From Candidatus Pseudelusimicrobium marinum (lineage in GTDB: Bacteria; Elusimicrobiota; Elusimicrobia; Elusimicrobiales; Elusimicrobiaceae), in assembly GCA_018656005.1 (NCBI GenBank), contig JABHZW010000020.1, positions 1 to 53,481 of the forward strand: 53,481 nt of DNA, read 5' to 3'. The notes below the pieces were generated by a model, which was given only the letters and a program-made list of their open reading frames with translations, was not told where the DNA came from and did no database searches. Position numbers and translations under genes: made by a program. Of this stretch, positions 16,363 to 25,405 are shown piece by piece. The stretch's first letter is position 1. Each line of letters opens with the position of its first letter.

Positions 16363-17067
16363 ATAAGATTTTAATAATTCTTCAGGCAAGCCAATATTTA
16401 AGCGTTTAATTTCACCAACAAAATTTTCTGCATCTTTTTTTAACAAACCATCTTTCACAAGTCCAAGTGTTAATGTTAAATTCGCTTTTATGCATGGCGA
16501 ATTTGGTTTGCCACTATCTGCATCTAACCCGGAAGGAATATCCACACTTAAAACATTCGATTTTTCTTTGTTTATTTGTTCGATAATATCTTTATAAACA
16601 CCTCTTGGCGAACCTTTTGAACCTGTGCCAAGCAAAGCATCTACAATTAAAAAAGATTTTGGTATTTTTGGACATTCGCTAACCTGCTTTACAGATAAAC
16701 TTATAAAAAATGCTCGTTTCAAATTTTTAACAACAAGCGGTGTGTAATTTTCACTATCTACTAAAAAACATTTTACAGATAATCCCCACTGAAGCAAATA
16801 TCTTGCTATAACAAGCCCGTCTCCACCATTATTTCCACTCCCGCAAAAAATAATTACTTGTTTATGTTTTAGCTCTTCACTCGGCGGGCAGGACGATGTT
16901 GGACGGTTGGTATCACAAAGGTCTGAAAAGTAATTGTTTAAAATTTCTTCAGCAACAGCACGACCGGCGTTTTCCATTAAAACATCGCCATGGATATTAA
17001 ATTTACCCTGTGCTAAAGCATCTATTTCCTGCATTTTTTTAGCAGATATTGTTTTATATTTTTTCAT
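16354..17067 (-). CDS. nnrE: NAD(P)H-hydrate epimerase (YjeF N-terminal domain)
   Basis: Epimerises damaged R-NAD(P)HX to the S-form for repair. 237 residues, the N-terminal YjeF domain only; the ADP-dependent dehydratase domain of NnrD is not fused. Conserved parts: HGDVLMENAGRAVAEEIL, FCGSGNNGGDGLVIARYL, IVDALLGTGSKG and SVDIPSGLDADSG. Between helix 1 and the glycine-rich loop is an extra segment of about 18 residues (CDTNRPTSSCPPSEELKH), richer in G+C than its surroundings, that looks like an in-frame insertion. Last of the sppA-YIP1-nnrE operon (9-nt gap). Confidence 0.9.
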   Translation of the reverse strand: MKKYKTISAKKMQEIDALAQGKFNIHGDVLMENAGRAVAEEILNNYFSDLCDTNRPTSSCPPSEELKHKQVIIFCGSGNNGGDGLVIARYLLQWGLSVKCFLVDSENYTPLVVKNLKRAFFISLSVKQVSECPKIPKSFLIVDALLGTGSKGSPRGVYKDIIEQINKEKSNVLSVDIPSGLDADSGKPNSPCIKANLTLTLGLVKDGLLKKDAENFVGEIKRLNIGLPEELLKSYLI

Positions 17068-17076
17068 AATTATATT

Positions 17077-17652
17077 TTATAGAAACATAGAGATAAAATA
17101 AAATATCCCTACAAGTGTTAATATCACAATAGCTACGATACTTATAAACGCAGGTATTAAGCTAAACAATAATGCAAACAAAGTGAGTCTTTTTTTTATT
17201 TGATATGTTTTTTGCATCATAGAAACAATTAGCCATATTTGAGCGACAATTACAAAAAACACAAACAAGCTAGTAAAGTCGCTAAGTATAGGAAATTGTA
17301 TGCTCAAAATGATATATGGAAGTATTATTGCCTTTAAAAAATGTGATAAACCTATAATAGTAAAAAGTCCAGTTGCATTGCTTTTGTCTGATATCATATC
17401 TAAAAACAAATGAGAACAACTTGCTATAAAATATCCTACAGAAAGCATTAGTACAAAAAAGAATATTATCGACAATACAAAGCTTTCCAACCCTGCTCCT
17501 AGGGGTGATTCTATTTTGAAAACTATTGATACAATAATAGCCCCTATAAAATAACCTAAGAAAGCGGTACTCATATACTTTTCTTTCATTATTTTGGTAA
17601 TTGTTTCTGTTGGTTTTTCAAAAAAACTACAAAGTAAATCTAATATACTCAT
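17077..17652 (-). CDS. YIP1-family membrane protein
   Basis: 191 residues with about five membrane helices (FIGAIIVSIVF, SFVLSIIFFFVLMLSVGYFIA, IILPYIILSIQF, LFVFFVIVAQIWLIV, LIPAFISIVAIVILTLVGIFYFI). The N-terminal PTETITKIMKEKY and helix pattern resemble bacterial YIP1-domain proteins of unknown role. It lies 11 nt after sppA and 9 nt before nnrE, so it is cotranscribed with them. Confidence 0.65.
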   Translation of the reverse strand: MSILDLLCSFFEKPTETITKIMKEKYMSTAFLGYFIGAIIVSIVFKIESPLGAGLESFVLSIIFFFVLMLSVGYFIASCSHLFLDMISDKSNATGLFTIIGLSHFLKAIILPYIILSIQFPILSDFTSLFVFFVIVAQIWLIVSMMQKTYQIKKRLTLFALLFSLIPAFISIVAIVILTLVGIFYFISMFL

Positions 17653-17663
17653 TTTTTACCCCT

Positions 17664-18665
17664 TTAGTAAGTCCACAAATAAAGAACTTTTGGTGTGGTT
17701 ATTTTTTCTATGGATTTGGTTATAGAATTTTTGCCATTAAATTTTGCATATTCTAACATCAAAAATAAATCTTTAAAGTTTGACGGTCTTTGATGCCCTA
17801 TTTCCAAATTATCTAAACCAGTTAATTCTTCTGCTATTGTTTTGACCTTTTCTTCACCGCCAAGATAATCTACCATTTTCATATTGTATGCTTGTCTTCC
17901 GGTAAAAACTCTACCGTCAGCATAGTTTTTTAAAACTTTATCTGTTAACTGTCTGTTTGTTTTTACTACTTGGTAAAATTGTTGATAACTATCGTCTATC
18001 ATAGCTTGAATTAATTGTTTTTCTTCATCGGTCATTTCTCTGTACGGGCTACCGATATCTTTGTATTTACCAGATTTTATTGGCTGTATTTTTACACCAA
18101 TTTTAGCAAACAATTCTTGCATATTAGTTGTCTGCATAATTACACCAATGCTACCTGTTATTGTGCCAGGTTGTGCGATAATTTTATCACAAGCCATAGC
18201 GATATAATAACCACCGCTTGCTGCTACATCTCTAAATAATGCTATTACAGGTTTTTCGTGTTCTTTTCTAACACTCATTATTGCATTGTAAATATCCTGT
18301 ACAGAAGCAACCGTGCCACCTGGTGAATCTATATCTATAACAATTGCTTTAATATCTTTATTTTCGCCCATTTTTTTTATACGAGTTGCCAATGCAGATG
18401 CGCTGTTGCTTGACGACCAGCCAGAACCGCCATCTTCCATAATAACGCCTCGTACTTTTACCCAACCTATTGTATTTTTTGTAGTTTTAAATATAGCCGG
18501 GCTACCGTCTATCATAGTATCTGAAACTGCACAGTATTGTTTATCCATTATAATAAAGACAGATGATATTAGTGATAACCCAAAAAATAACACTAATAAT
18601 TTCACCCATTTGTTAGAATTATTACCTTTTTGAGATTGTTGATTGTTTTCTTGGAAATTTTCCAT
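17664..18665 (-). CDS. sppA: Signal peptide peptidase SppA
   Basis: Membrane serine protease that degrades cleaved signal peptides. 333 residues, short (67K-type N-terminal half absent). One N-terminal membrane anchor (KLLVLFFGLSLISSVFIIM, about 23-41). The substrate region IDIDSPGGTVASV is followed by the nucleophile serine in DVAASGGYYIAMACD and the general-base lysine in KSGKYKDIGSPYR. The Shine-Dalgarno AGGGAGGG is strong. First gene of a three-gene operon, divergent from dapA, with TATAAT-like sequences in the 83-bp gap. Confidence 0.95.
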   Translation of the reverse strand: MENFQENNQQSQKGNNSNKWVKLLVLFFGLSLISSVFIIMDKQYCAVSDTMIDGSPAIFKTTKNTIGWVKVRGVIMEDGGSGWSSSNSASALATRIKKMGENKDIKAIVIDIDSPGGTVASVQDIYNAIMSVRKEHEKPVIALFRDVAASGGYYIAMACDKIIAQPGTITGSIGVIMQTTNMQELFAKIGVKIQPIKSGKYKDIGSPYREMTDEEKQLIQAMIDDSYQQFYQVVKTNRQLTDKVLKNYADGRVFTGRQAYNMKMVDYLGGEEKVKTIAEELTGLDNLEIGHQRPSNFKDLFLMLEYAKFNGKNSITKSIEKITTPKVLYLWTY

Positions 18666-18748
18666 ATACCCTCCCTATGCTTAGCTTTTTTTGATTAAAA
18701 GTATTATACTATATATTAGATATCATTATGACCTAGGAGGATTTTGCT

Positions 18749-19636
18749 ATGTTTAAAGGAGTTTGGCCCGCAATTATTACCCCATTTACTACAGATGGGA
18801 AAATAGATTTTAAAGCACTCGAAACTATTATAGATAAACAAATAGAAATAGGGGTAGACGGATTGGTGCTTTGTGGCACAACTGCAGAAGTGCCATCTTT
18901 AACAGATGAAGATAGGGATTCCCTATTAAAACATGCCACTCAATATATAAACAAAAGAGTGAAAATAATAATGGGTGCTGCAACAAACTCCACCCCTGGC
19001 ACATTACAAAAAATAGAGCATGCAATGACATTTAATCCAGATGGCTTACTTGTCGTAACCCCATATTACAATAAACCAAACCCAAGCGGTTTGATTGAAC
19101 ATTTTAAACAAGCAGCCAAATTTAACTGCCCAATAATTTTGTATCACATTCCGGGTAGAACAGGTTTAAAAGTACCAATACCTGTGTTTGAAAAACTATT
19201 TGAAGAAGTGCCTATGATAAAAGGTGTAAAAGAATCAGACTATGATTTTGCACATGTAACAGAAATGGCAGTTAAATTTGGCGATAAAATAGATTATATC
19301 TGCGGTAATGATGATGTTTTACCAGAATTTTTGGCATTAAACTCACCTGCAATAATAACAGCTGCCGGTAATGTGGTATCTCCTGCATTTGTGAAAATGT
19401 TTAAAGAATTTAATGAAGGCAAAACAAAAGAAAGTTTTGAAACTTTTAAAAAAGCACACGAAGTTATAAAGGCCTGCTATTTAGAAACAAACCCAGTTTG
19501 CAGTAAATATATTTTAAGTAAACTTGGTATTTGTGGGGAAACCGCACGACTTCCTTTGGGCGAAATTTCAGCGGAAAATAAAAAGAAAATAGATGCGATT
19601 TTAAAAGATTGCGACAAAAGTTTAATTATTAGTTAG
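18749..19636 (+). CDS. dapA: 4-hydroxy-tetrahydrodipicolinate synthase
   Basis: Condenses aspartate semialdehyde and pyruvate, first committed step to DAP and lysine. 295 residues, normal length. Visible: the CGTTAEVPSLTDEDR substrate loop (usually GTTGESPTL), YYNKPNPSGL with the catalytic tyrosine, GRTGLKVP, and the Schiff-base lysine in IKGVKESDYD. A strong AGGAGG ribosome-binding site is 8 nt before the ATG. It begins the dapA-dapL-lysC-asd-dapB-dapF run. Confidence 0.96.
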   Translation: MFKGVWPAIITPFTTDGKIDFKALETIIDKQIEIGVDGLVLCGTTAEVPSLTDEDRDSLLKHATQYINKRVKIIMGAATNSTPGTLQKIEHAMTFNPDGLLVVTPYYNKPNPSGLIEHFKQAAKFNCPIILYHIPGRTGLKVPIPVFEKLFEEVPMIKGVKESDYDFAHVTEMAVKFGDKIDYICGNDDVLPEFLALNSPAIITAAGNVVSPAFVKMFKEFNEGKTKESFETFKKAHEVIKACYLETNPVCSKYILSKLGICGETARLPLGEISAENKKKIDAILKDCDKSLIIS

Positions 19637-19646
19637 GAGCAAAAAA

Positions 19647-20810
19647 ATGGTGTATTATCACGACAAATTTAAACCAAGTATTTTTCACGAATTAAGCAAT
19701 CTTGTAAAATCGCATAAAAGCGATTTAGAACTTATCGATATGGGTATAGGTGATCCGGATATAGCATTTGATAAAAAAATTGCAGAAAGTTTTGCAAAAA
19801 ATATTGTTGAAGGAACAGATAAGTTTTATCATTACCCATCGACAGACGGGCATCCAATTTTAAAAAAATCCATTATAGATTGGTACGAAAGAATTTTTAA
19901 TTTCAAACTACAAGACGAAAATGTAACCGTATTTAAAGGTATCAAAGAAGCCATTTCTTATATGTGTTTATTTGCCAATAGTGCAGACGATATAATTATG
20001 GTGCCAGACCCTGGATACCCTACATATAAATTAGCTGCAGAAACTTGTGGAGCTGGTGTTTACGAAATGCCACTTTTAGAAGAAAACGATTATTTACCAA
20101 ACTTAAACGATATATCAGATGAGGTGTTTGATAAAGCAAAAGTTATGTTTTTAAATTATCCAAATAACCCAACTGGTGCAACAATGAGTAAGGAACAATT
20201 TGCTCCGTTTCTAGAAAAAGCGGTAAAACACGACTTTATTATTTGCCTAGACAGAGCATATAATGATCTCAGTTTATCTGACGACACAAAAAAATGGACG
20301 GTGTTTGATATGCCCGGTGCAGATAAGCATGCGATAGGTATGTATTCTATGTCTAAACCATATAATGCTTGCGGTATGCGAATTGGTTTTGCAACTGCTG
20401 GCAAGACGGTTATAGAAAAATTTTCTAATATAAAAAATGTGTCTGATAATGGAGTCTTTATTCCGACACAGCTTGCCTATGCAGAAGCATTACAACGACC
20501 AGATATCTTGGAAAACAATATAAAAATTTATAAAGAAAGATGCGAAATTTTTAAAGAATGTTTTGATAAGTTGGGTATACAATATCTAAAACCAAAAGCT
20601 ACATTTTATATGTGGGTAAAAGTGCCAAACGGCAAAAAATCTCGAGAGTTTGTTATGGATTGCTTTAAAGAAACAGCAGTTTTATTTACTCCGGGAATTG
20701 GGTTTGGGAAATATGGCGACGACTATTTTAGAATTGCATTAACACAACCTAAAGAAAAAATTGAAGAAGCTTGTAAAAGGATATCAATGTGGGTGGGCAA
20801 TGCCCACTGA
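19647..20810 (+). CDS. dapL: LL-diaminopimelate aminotransferase
   Basis: Converts tetrahydrodipicolinate to LL-DAP in one PLP-dependent transamination, replacing the succinylase or acetylase branch. 387 residues, fold type I aminotransferase: NYPNNPTGATM, CLDRAYNDL, and the PLP lysine in SMSKPYNACGMRIGF. An N-terminal MGIGDPD matches the DapL and related aminotransferase pattern. The assignment to DapL over other class I enzymes rests on its place between dapA and lysC. The last codons (GNAH) and the stop are formed by the mini-hairpin GTGGGC-AAT-GCCCAC (20793-20807). Confidence 0.9.
   Translation: MVYYHDKFKPSIFHELSNLVKSHKSDLELIDMGIGDPDIAFDKKIAESFAKNIVEGTDKFYHYPSTDGHPILKKSIIDWYERIFNFKLQDENVTVFKGIKEAISYMCLFANSADDIIMVPDPGYPTYKLAAETCGAGVYEMPLLEENDYLPNLNDISDEVFDKAKVMFLNYPNNPTGATMSKEQFAPFLEKAVKHDFIICLDRAYNDLSLSDDTKKWTVFDMPGADKHAIGMYSMSKPYNACGMRIGFATAGKTVIEKFSNIKNVSDNGVFIPTQLAYAEALQRPDILENNIKIYKERCEIFKECFDKLGIQYLKPKATFYMWVKVPNGKKSREFVMDCFKETAVLFTPGIGFGKYGDDYFRIALTQPKEKIEEACKRISMWVGNAH
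20793..20807. repeat. Mini-hairpin forming the 3' end of dapL
   Basis: GTGGGC-AAT-GCCCAC directly followed by the TGA stop. The same hairpin with a similar GATATTTTG-like tail follows atpG at 38065-38079. Confidence 0.7.
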
Positions 20811-20834
20811 TATTTTGACATTTGCTAACTTATT

Positions 20835-20905
20835 CCTCTCCCATTGGGTCGGGGACCCAGCCTCTGGGAGAGGACGACTAAGCAGAATGCTTGGCGAGGT
20901 GAGGG
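20835..20905 (+). repeat. CCTCTCCC...GAGGTGAGGG palindromic repeat
   Basis: Outer arms CCTCTCCC and GGGAGAGG contain the nested hairpin TGGGTC-GGG-GACCCA (20845-20859). It continues ACGACT, hairpin AAGCA-GAA-TGCTT (20880-20892) and GCGAGGTGAGGG. Copies at 38110-38160, 45873-45933 and 48908-48958 have the same flanks but different inner stems. Confidence 0.75.
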
Positions 20906-20923
20906 CTATGGTTTGGAATTAAT

Positions 20924-21655
20924 ATGAAAAAAGAAATAATAGTACTTAAGTTTGGTGGCAACACCCTTGCAGATCAAGATAAAATTTTAAATGCTGTAAA
21001 AATAATCAAAAGCAAATACGACGAAGGTTTTTTGCCTGTTATCGTCGTGTCTGCCAATGGTAATATGACAGATGTTTTACTTGAAACTGCTTGTTCGCTA
21101 AGCAAAAATCCAGATAAAAGGGAACTTGATATGCTTGTTTCTACAGGCGAACGAATTAGTATGGCATTACTTTCTATCGCATTAAAAGATGCAGGGCTTC
21201 CTGCGATTTCGCTTACAGGTTCGCAAATAGGTTTGACAACTACTGCAGAGCATAGCGGTGCAGATATTGTTGGGCTGGCTAATGATCGGTTAAAAAGCGA
21301 AATCGCTAAAAATAATATGCCTATAATAGCCGGTTTTCAGGGGATAGGCGAACATAAAGAAATTACAACTTTAAAACGAGGCGGTAGCGATTTATCTGCT
21401 GTATTCTTAGCAAAAGAGCTTGGTGCAAGTTGTGTTGAAATGATAAAAGATGTTGAAGGTGTTTTTGAAAAAGATCCAAAAAAAGACGAAACCGCAAGAA
21501 AATTAAACGAAGTTTGTTTTGATAAAATGCAAAAAATGTGCGAAAACGGTGCTAATGTTTTACATGGTGCTGCTATAAAACTTGCTAAAGAAAATAATAT
21601 CCCAATAAAAATAATTTATTATAAAACAGGCGAAATGGGGACTATAATTAAATGA
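20924..21655 (+). CDS. lysC: Aspartate kinase, catalytic domain only
   Basis: Phosphorylates aspartate, the entry step to DAP, lysine, threonine and methionine. 243 residues: KFGGNTLAD at the N-terminus, STGERISMALL, LTGSQIGLTT, TTLKRGGSDLSAV and a DVEGVFEKDPKK nucleotide-site motif. The tandem ACT regulatory domains of typical aspartokinases (about 400 residues or more) are absent, so allosteric inhibition through ACT is not expected. Overlaps asd by 4 nt (ATGA). Confidence 0.9.
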   Translation: MKKEIIVLKFGGNTLADQDKILNAVKIIKSKYDEGFLPVIVVSANGNMTDVLLETACSLSKNPDKRELDMLVSTGERISMALLSIALKDAGLPAISLTGSQIGLTTTAEHSGADIVGLANDRLKSEIAKNNMPIIAGFQGIGEHKEITTLKRGGSDLSAVFLAKELGASCVEMIKDVEGVFEKDPKKDETARKLNEVCFDKMQKMCENGANVLHGAAIKLAKENNIPIKIIYYKTGEMGTIIK

Positions 21656-22533
21656 GCATAAAGATATCAATAATAGGTGCAAATGGTATGGTCGGACAAA
21701 CTATGCAAAAGGAGCTTGCAAGAATTAAAAATAAAGAAGTTGAAGTTTTGGCATTTTCCCGAAGCGATGAAATTCCACCTTGTGATATCGCAATTTTATG
21801 CACAGATGATTCTTGGAGCGAAAAACTTTATCCAATTATTAAAGACAAAGCAAAGTTTGTTATAGATATGTCTGCAAAATATCGTCAGGCAGAGGGAATA
21901 CCGCTAGTTATCCCCGAAATTAATGCAGATGCAATTACAAAAGATACAAAACTTATAGCCAGTCCAAACTGCACAACTACTGGGCTTGTGATGAGTTTGA
22001 ATGTTTTGGAAAAATATCAACCGCAGGAAGTATTTTTTAGTTCCTATCAAGCGATGAGTGGCGGTGGAAGACAAATGTTAGAAGAACTTGATAATAAAAA
22101 TTCCATTTATCACAAAAATGTTGTGCCAACAATTAGTACCACACTTGAAAACGGATACTGCAAAGAAGAAGTAAAATGTATAGAAGAAACTAAAAAGATT
22201 TTAAATATGCCAAACATCATAGTTCGTCCACATACTGCAAGAGTTTCTGTTGAAACTGGACATAGTATTTTTACAAGTGTCCGCTTAAATAAAACTGCAG
22301 ATTTAGAAGATATTAAAAATTTATTTAATAGCTATACAGGTATGAAATTTTCAGATAAAGAGATAACCCCAAAAGAAATTGTAGGTAAAGATGATGTTTA
22401 TATTTGTAGACTTCGGGGGGACTATTACGACGATAAATATGTAAATTATTTTATAACTTTTGACAATCTTCTTAAAGGTGCAAGTCTTAATGCAAGACAG
22501 ATTGTTGAAGTTTTATTGGAGAAATTTTTATGA
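21652..22533 (+). CDS. asd: Aspartate-semialdehyde dehydrogenase
   Basis: Reduces aspartyl phosphate to the semialdehyde with NADPH. 293 residues, somewhat shorter than the usual 330-370. N-terminal Rossmann loop GANGMVGQTM, the catalytic cysteine in ASPNCTTTGLVMSL, SSYQAMSGGGR, and the histidine in VRPHTARVSVETGHS. Overlaps lysC upstream and dapB downstream by 4 nt each, so it is translationally coupled. Confidence 0.93.
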   Translation: MSIKISIIGANGMVGQTMQKELARIKNKEVEVLAFSRSDEIPPCDIAILCTDDSWSEKLYPIIKDKAKFVIDMSAKYRQAEGIPLVIPEINADAITKDTKLIASPNCTTTGLVMSLNVLEKYQPQEVFFSSYQAMSGGGRQMLEELDNKNSIYHKNVVPTISTTLENGYCKEEVKCIEETKKILNMPNIIVRPHTARVSVETGHSIFTSVRLNKTADLEDIKNLFNSYTGMKFSDKEITPKEIVGKDDVYICRLRGDYYDDKYVNYFITFDNLLKGASLNARQIVEVLLEKFL

Positions 22534-23210
22534 GCAAAAAAGTTTTACTAAACGGAGCTAATGGCAAAATGTGCCAAAGAATAAAAGAATTGATTGCGAA
22601 AAATCCCGCATATAATATGCAGGTGGTAGCAGAAAGAAATAGTGGCGATAACAATGAAATTAAAGATATTGATATGGTTATAGATTTTTCGCTTCCCGCA
22701 GGGGCAGAAGAAGGTTTTAAGATTGCCAAAGAAAACAAAATACCATTTTTAACAGGCACAACAGGATTATCCGACAAATTTATAGAAGAAATGGTTGCTG
22801 AAAAAAACATAGCAGTATTTTTTGCTCCAAATATGAGTATTGGAGTATATTCTTTTATTAAAATACTAAAAACTGCTAAAGAAATGTTTACTCAAGGTTA
22901 TGAGGTATCGGTTCATGAGATTCATCATACCAATAAAAAAGATGCACCAAGCGGTACGGCAAAAAAGATAGCTCGTGAAATTAAATTCCCGATAGAAGAG
23001 ATAACACACGAAAGATTAGAAGATGTTATTGGTATGCATCAAGTAATTTTTAAAAGTAAAAAAGGTGATGAAGAAATCACATTAAAACATAATGCGATTA
23101 ACAGAGATTTATTTGCAAATTCAGCAATTTTTATAGCAAATTGGATGTTTACAAAAGAACCAGGTTGCTACAAAATGAAGGACTATATTAAGGAAAAACA
23201 AAATGCCTAA
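22530..23210 (+). CDS. dapB: 4-hydroxy-tetrahydrodipicolinate reductase
   Basis: NAD(P)H-dependent reduction to tetrahydrodipicolinate, the substrate of DapL. 226 residues. N-terminal LNGANGKMCQRI is the Rossmann loop; the family signature is EIHHTNKKDAPSGTAKKIA with the catalytic lysine and substrate-binding residues; also FLTGTTGLSD and FAPNMSIGVY. Short overlaps with asd and dapF. Confidence 0.94.
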   Translation: MSKKVLLNGANGKMCQRIKELIAKNPAYNMQVVAERNSGDNNEIKDIDMVIDFSLPAGAEEGFKIAKENKIPFLTGTTGLSDKFIEEMVAEKNIAVFFAPNMSIGVYSFIKILKTAKEMFTQGYEVSVHEIHHTNKKDAPSGTAKKIAREIKFPIEEITHERLEDVIGMHQVIFKSKKGDEEITLKHNAINRDLFANSAIFIANWMFTKEPGCYKMKDYIKEKQNA

Positions 23211-23973
23211 ACTACAAAATATTTTTTACAAACTTTCTGGCTGTGGGAATGACTTTATTTTTGTAGAAGACAAAGTCGCAGAAAATTTGAAATTAAATAA
23301 AAGCAAAACAATAAAATATTGTGCAAGAAAAACAGGTATAGGTGCAGATGGGCTTATAATTTTTAGCCTTTCGCCAACACCAAGTTGGAAGTTTTATAAT
23401 AACGACGGCACCAAAGCAAATTTTTGTGGAAATGCTGCAAGAAGTTTTATATTTTTATTATCTGAAGTATTTAAATATCCTAAAACAAAATTATTTTTCC
23501 AAAGTGATATCGGCAAAATTATCGGCGAAAAGAGAAACAATAATTTTTTTGTAGAAGTTGATGCACCAAAAATGGTGGAACATAAAATTAATAAAGAAAA
23601 AGATATGTTTTTAATAAATTCCGGTGTGCCACATTTGGTTGTTTACAATGCAAGACTTTCTAATTTAGATCAGCTTTTACTTGTTGGTCAAAAGCACCGT
23701 CAAAACGGACGGCTTTTAAAAGAAGGTGTTAATGTAACTTTTATCGACAGAAAATTTAACTCTATAACTTTTGAACGAGGGGTGGATTATTTTACCTTAG
23801 CTTGTGGTACAGGTGCATTGGCTGGGGCATTTGCATTGAAAGATAAACTTCAAAGAAATAAATTTAGATTCAAATTCCCTGGTGGCGATTTGCTTGTAGA
23901 AACTGGCACAGAAAAATATATGCTAGGTGGTAAAGTGAGCTATATTTATAAAGGCGAAATAGAAGTTATTTAA
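23203..23973 (+). CDS. dapF: Diaminopimelate epimerase
   Basis: Interconverts LL-DAP and meso-DAP with two active-site cysteines, PLP-free. 256 residues: SGCGNDFIFVED N-terminus, GIGADGLIIF, first cysteine in FCGNAARSF, second in LACGTGALAGAFAL, and PGGDLLVE near the end. Overlaps dapB by 8 nt. A 19-nt gap with AAAGGAAATTAC leads to murC. Confidence 0.95.
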   Translation: MPKLQNIFYKLSGCGNDFIFVEDKVAENLKLNKSKTIKYCARKTGIGADGLIIFSLSPTPSWKFYNNDGTKANFCGNAARSFIFLLSEVFKYPKTKLFFQSDIGKIIGEKRNNNFFVEVDAPKMVEHKINKEKDMFLINSGVPHLVVYNARLSNLDQLLLVGQKHRQNGRLLKEGVNVTFIDRKFNSITFERGVDYFTLACGTGALAGAFALKDKLQRNKFRFKFPGGDLLVETGTEKYMLGGKVSYIYKGEIEVI

Positions 23974-23992
23974 ATAGCTTAAAGGAAATTAC

Positions 23993-25405
23993 ATGTCTGG
24001 TTCTAAATACAACTTTCACGATATAAAAAACATACATTTTGTAGGCATCGGCGGTGTGGGTATGAGCGCGCTTGCTCAACTTTGTGCTATGAAAGGATGT
24101 GTTGTTTCTGGTTCTGATAGATTAATTAGTAGCGGACATACAGACTTGGCTATTTGGACATATCTTGAAAAATTAAACATAAAAATTTTTCCTCAAGACG
24201 GTTCTGGCATTACAAAAGATGTGCAGTTAATGGTGCTTTCTTCTGCCATTGAAAAAGATAATCTAGAAATTAAAAAAGCAAATGAGCTTGGTATAAAAAT
24301 TATCCATCGTTCTGAACTTTTGGCCTCTTATGTTAACAAACATAAAACAATTGCAATTACAGGAACTTCGGGGAAAAGTACCACCACAAGTATGATTTTT
24401 GAAATTTTAAGAGGTGCTGGTAAAAATCCAAGTTTAATTACGGGTGCATCTTTATTATCTTTACAAAAAGAAGGTTTGTTTGGAAATGTTTACGAATCAA
24501 AATCCGATTTACTTGTAATTGAAGCAGATGAAAGTGATGGCAGTTTAGTAAATTATCATCCACACATTGGCGTTTTGTTAAATATGGAAAAAGACCATAA
24601 AGAATTAGATATTTTGGAAACTTATTTTGATAAATTTAAACAAAATTGTGAACATTTTATTGTAAATGCAGATGAAAAATCACTGGAAAAATTTAAAAAC
24701 GATTGTAAAACTTTTGGTTTAGAACACGGCGATATAAAAGCAACAAATATAAACCTTGGCGGGTTTGAAACTACCTTTGAAATTAATGGTGTCGGGTTTA
24801 GCTTGCCAGAAATAGGTAAATACAATTTATATAATGCAGTAGCTGCAATTTCTGTTTGTGTTCAGCTTGGAGTTTCGCTTTTAGATTGCGCAAAATCGTT
24901 AACAAATTTTGGTGGGGTGTATAAAAGATTTAACAAAATAGGTAGCTTTGGCGAGGGCGAAAACAGAATTGAAGTTATTGACGATTTTGCGCACAACCCA
25001 CACAAAATTTCTGCTTGTCTATCTGCTTGTAGGTTGCGAGGTAAAAGGGTGCTTGCATACTTTCAGCCACACGCACATTATAGTGTGAAATTACTTGCAA
25101 AAGAATTTGCAGAAACTTTTGAAACCGATATAAAAGATTCTGATATTATGTGGCTTGCAGATATTTATTATCCAGGTGGAACTGTTGACGAAAAGGTATC
25201 TTCTAAAGATATTTTAAGTTTAATGAAGGATAGCAAGAATATTAAAAATATCGGGAATAAGCAGCAAGAAATGGCAGACATAATAGAAACAGCAAAAGAA
25301 GGGGATGTAATAGTTGTAATGGGTGCGAGAGATCCTGGTTTAACTCAATTCGCTAGAAATATTTTTGAAGGTGTTAAGAAGAAAGTTTCTTCACAAGTTG
25401 TTTAA
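23993..25405 (+). CDS. murC: UDP-N-acetylmuramate--L-alanine ligase
   Basis: Adds L-Ala to UDP-MurNAc in the cytoplasm. 470 residues, normal. N-terminal domain with HFVGIGGVGMSALAQL, ATP loop ITGTSGKSTTTSMI at about 120-132, central EADESDGSLV, and C-terminal DDFAHNPHKI and GARDPGLTQFA. It is the last plus-strand gene of the DAP run and its end overlaps the convergent murD by 32 bp. Confidence 0.96.
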   Translation: MSGSKYNFHDIKNIHFVGIGGVGMSALAQLCAMKGCVVSGSDRLISSGHTDLAIWTYLEKLNIKIFPQDGSGITKDVQLMVLSSAIEKDNLEIKKANELGIKIIHRSELLASYVNKHKTIAITGTSGKSTTTSMIFEILRGAGKNPSLITGASLLSLQKEGLFGNVYESKSDLLVIEADESDGSLVNYHPHIGVLLNMEKDHKELDILETYFDKFKQNCEHFIVNADEKSLEKFKNDCKTFGLEHGDIKATNINLGGFETTFEINGVGFSLPEIGKYNLYNAVAAISVCVQLGVSLLDCAKSLTNFGGVYKRFNKIGSFGEGENRIEVIDDFAHNPHKISACLSACRLRGKRVLAYFQPHAHYSVKLLAKEFAETFETDIKDSDIMWLADIYYPGGTVDEKVSSKDILSLMKDSKNIKNIGNKQQEMADIIETAKEGDVIVVMGARDPGLTQFARNIFEGVKKKVSSQVV

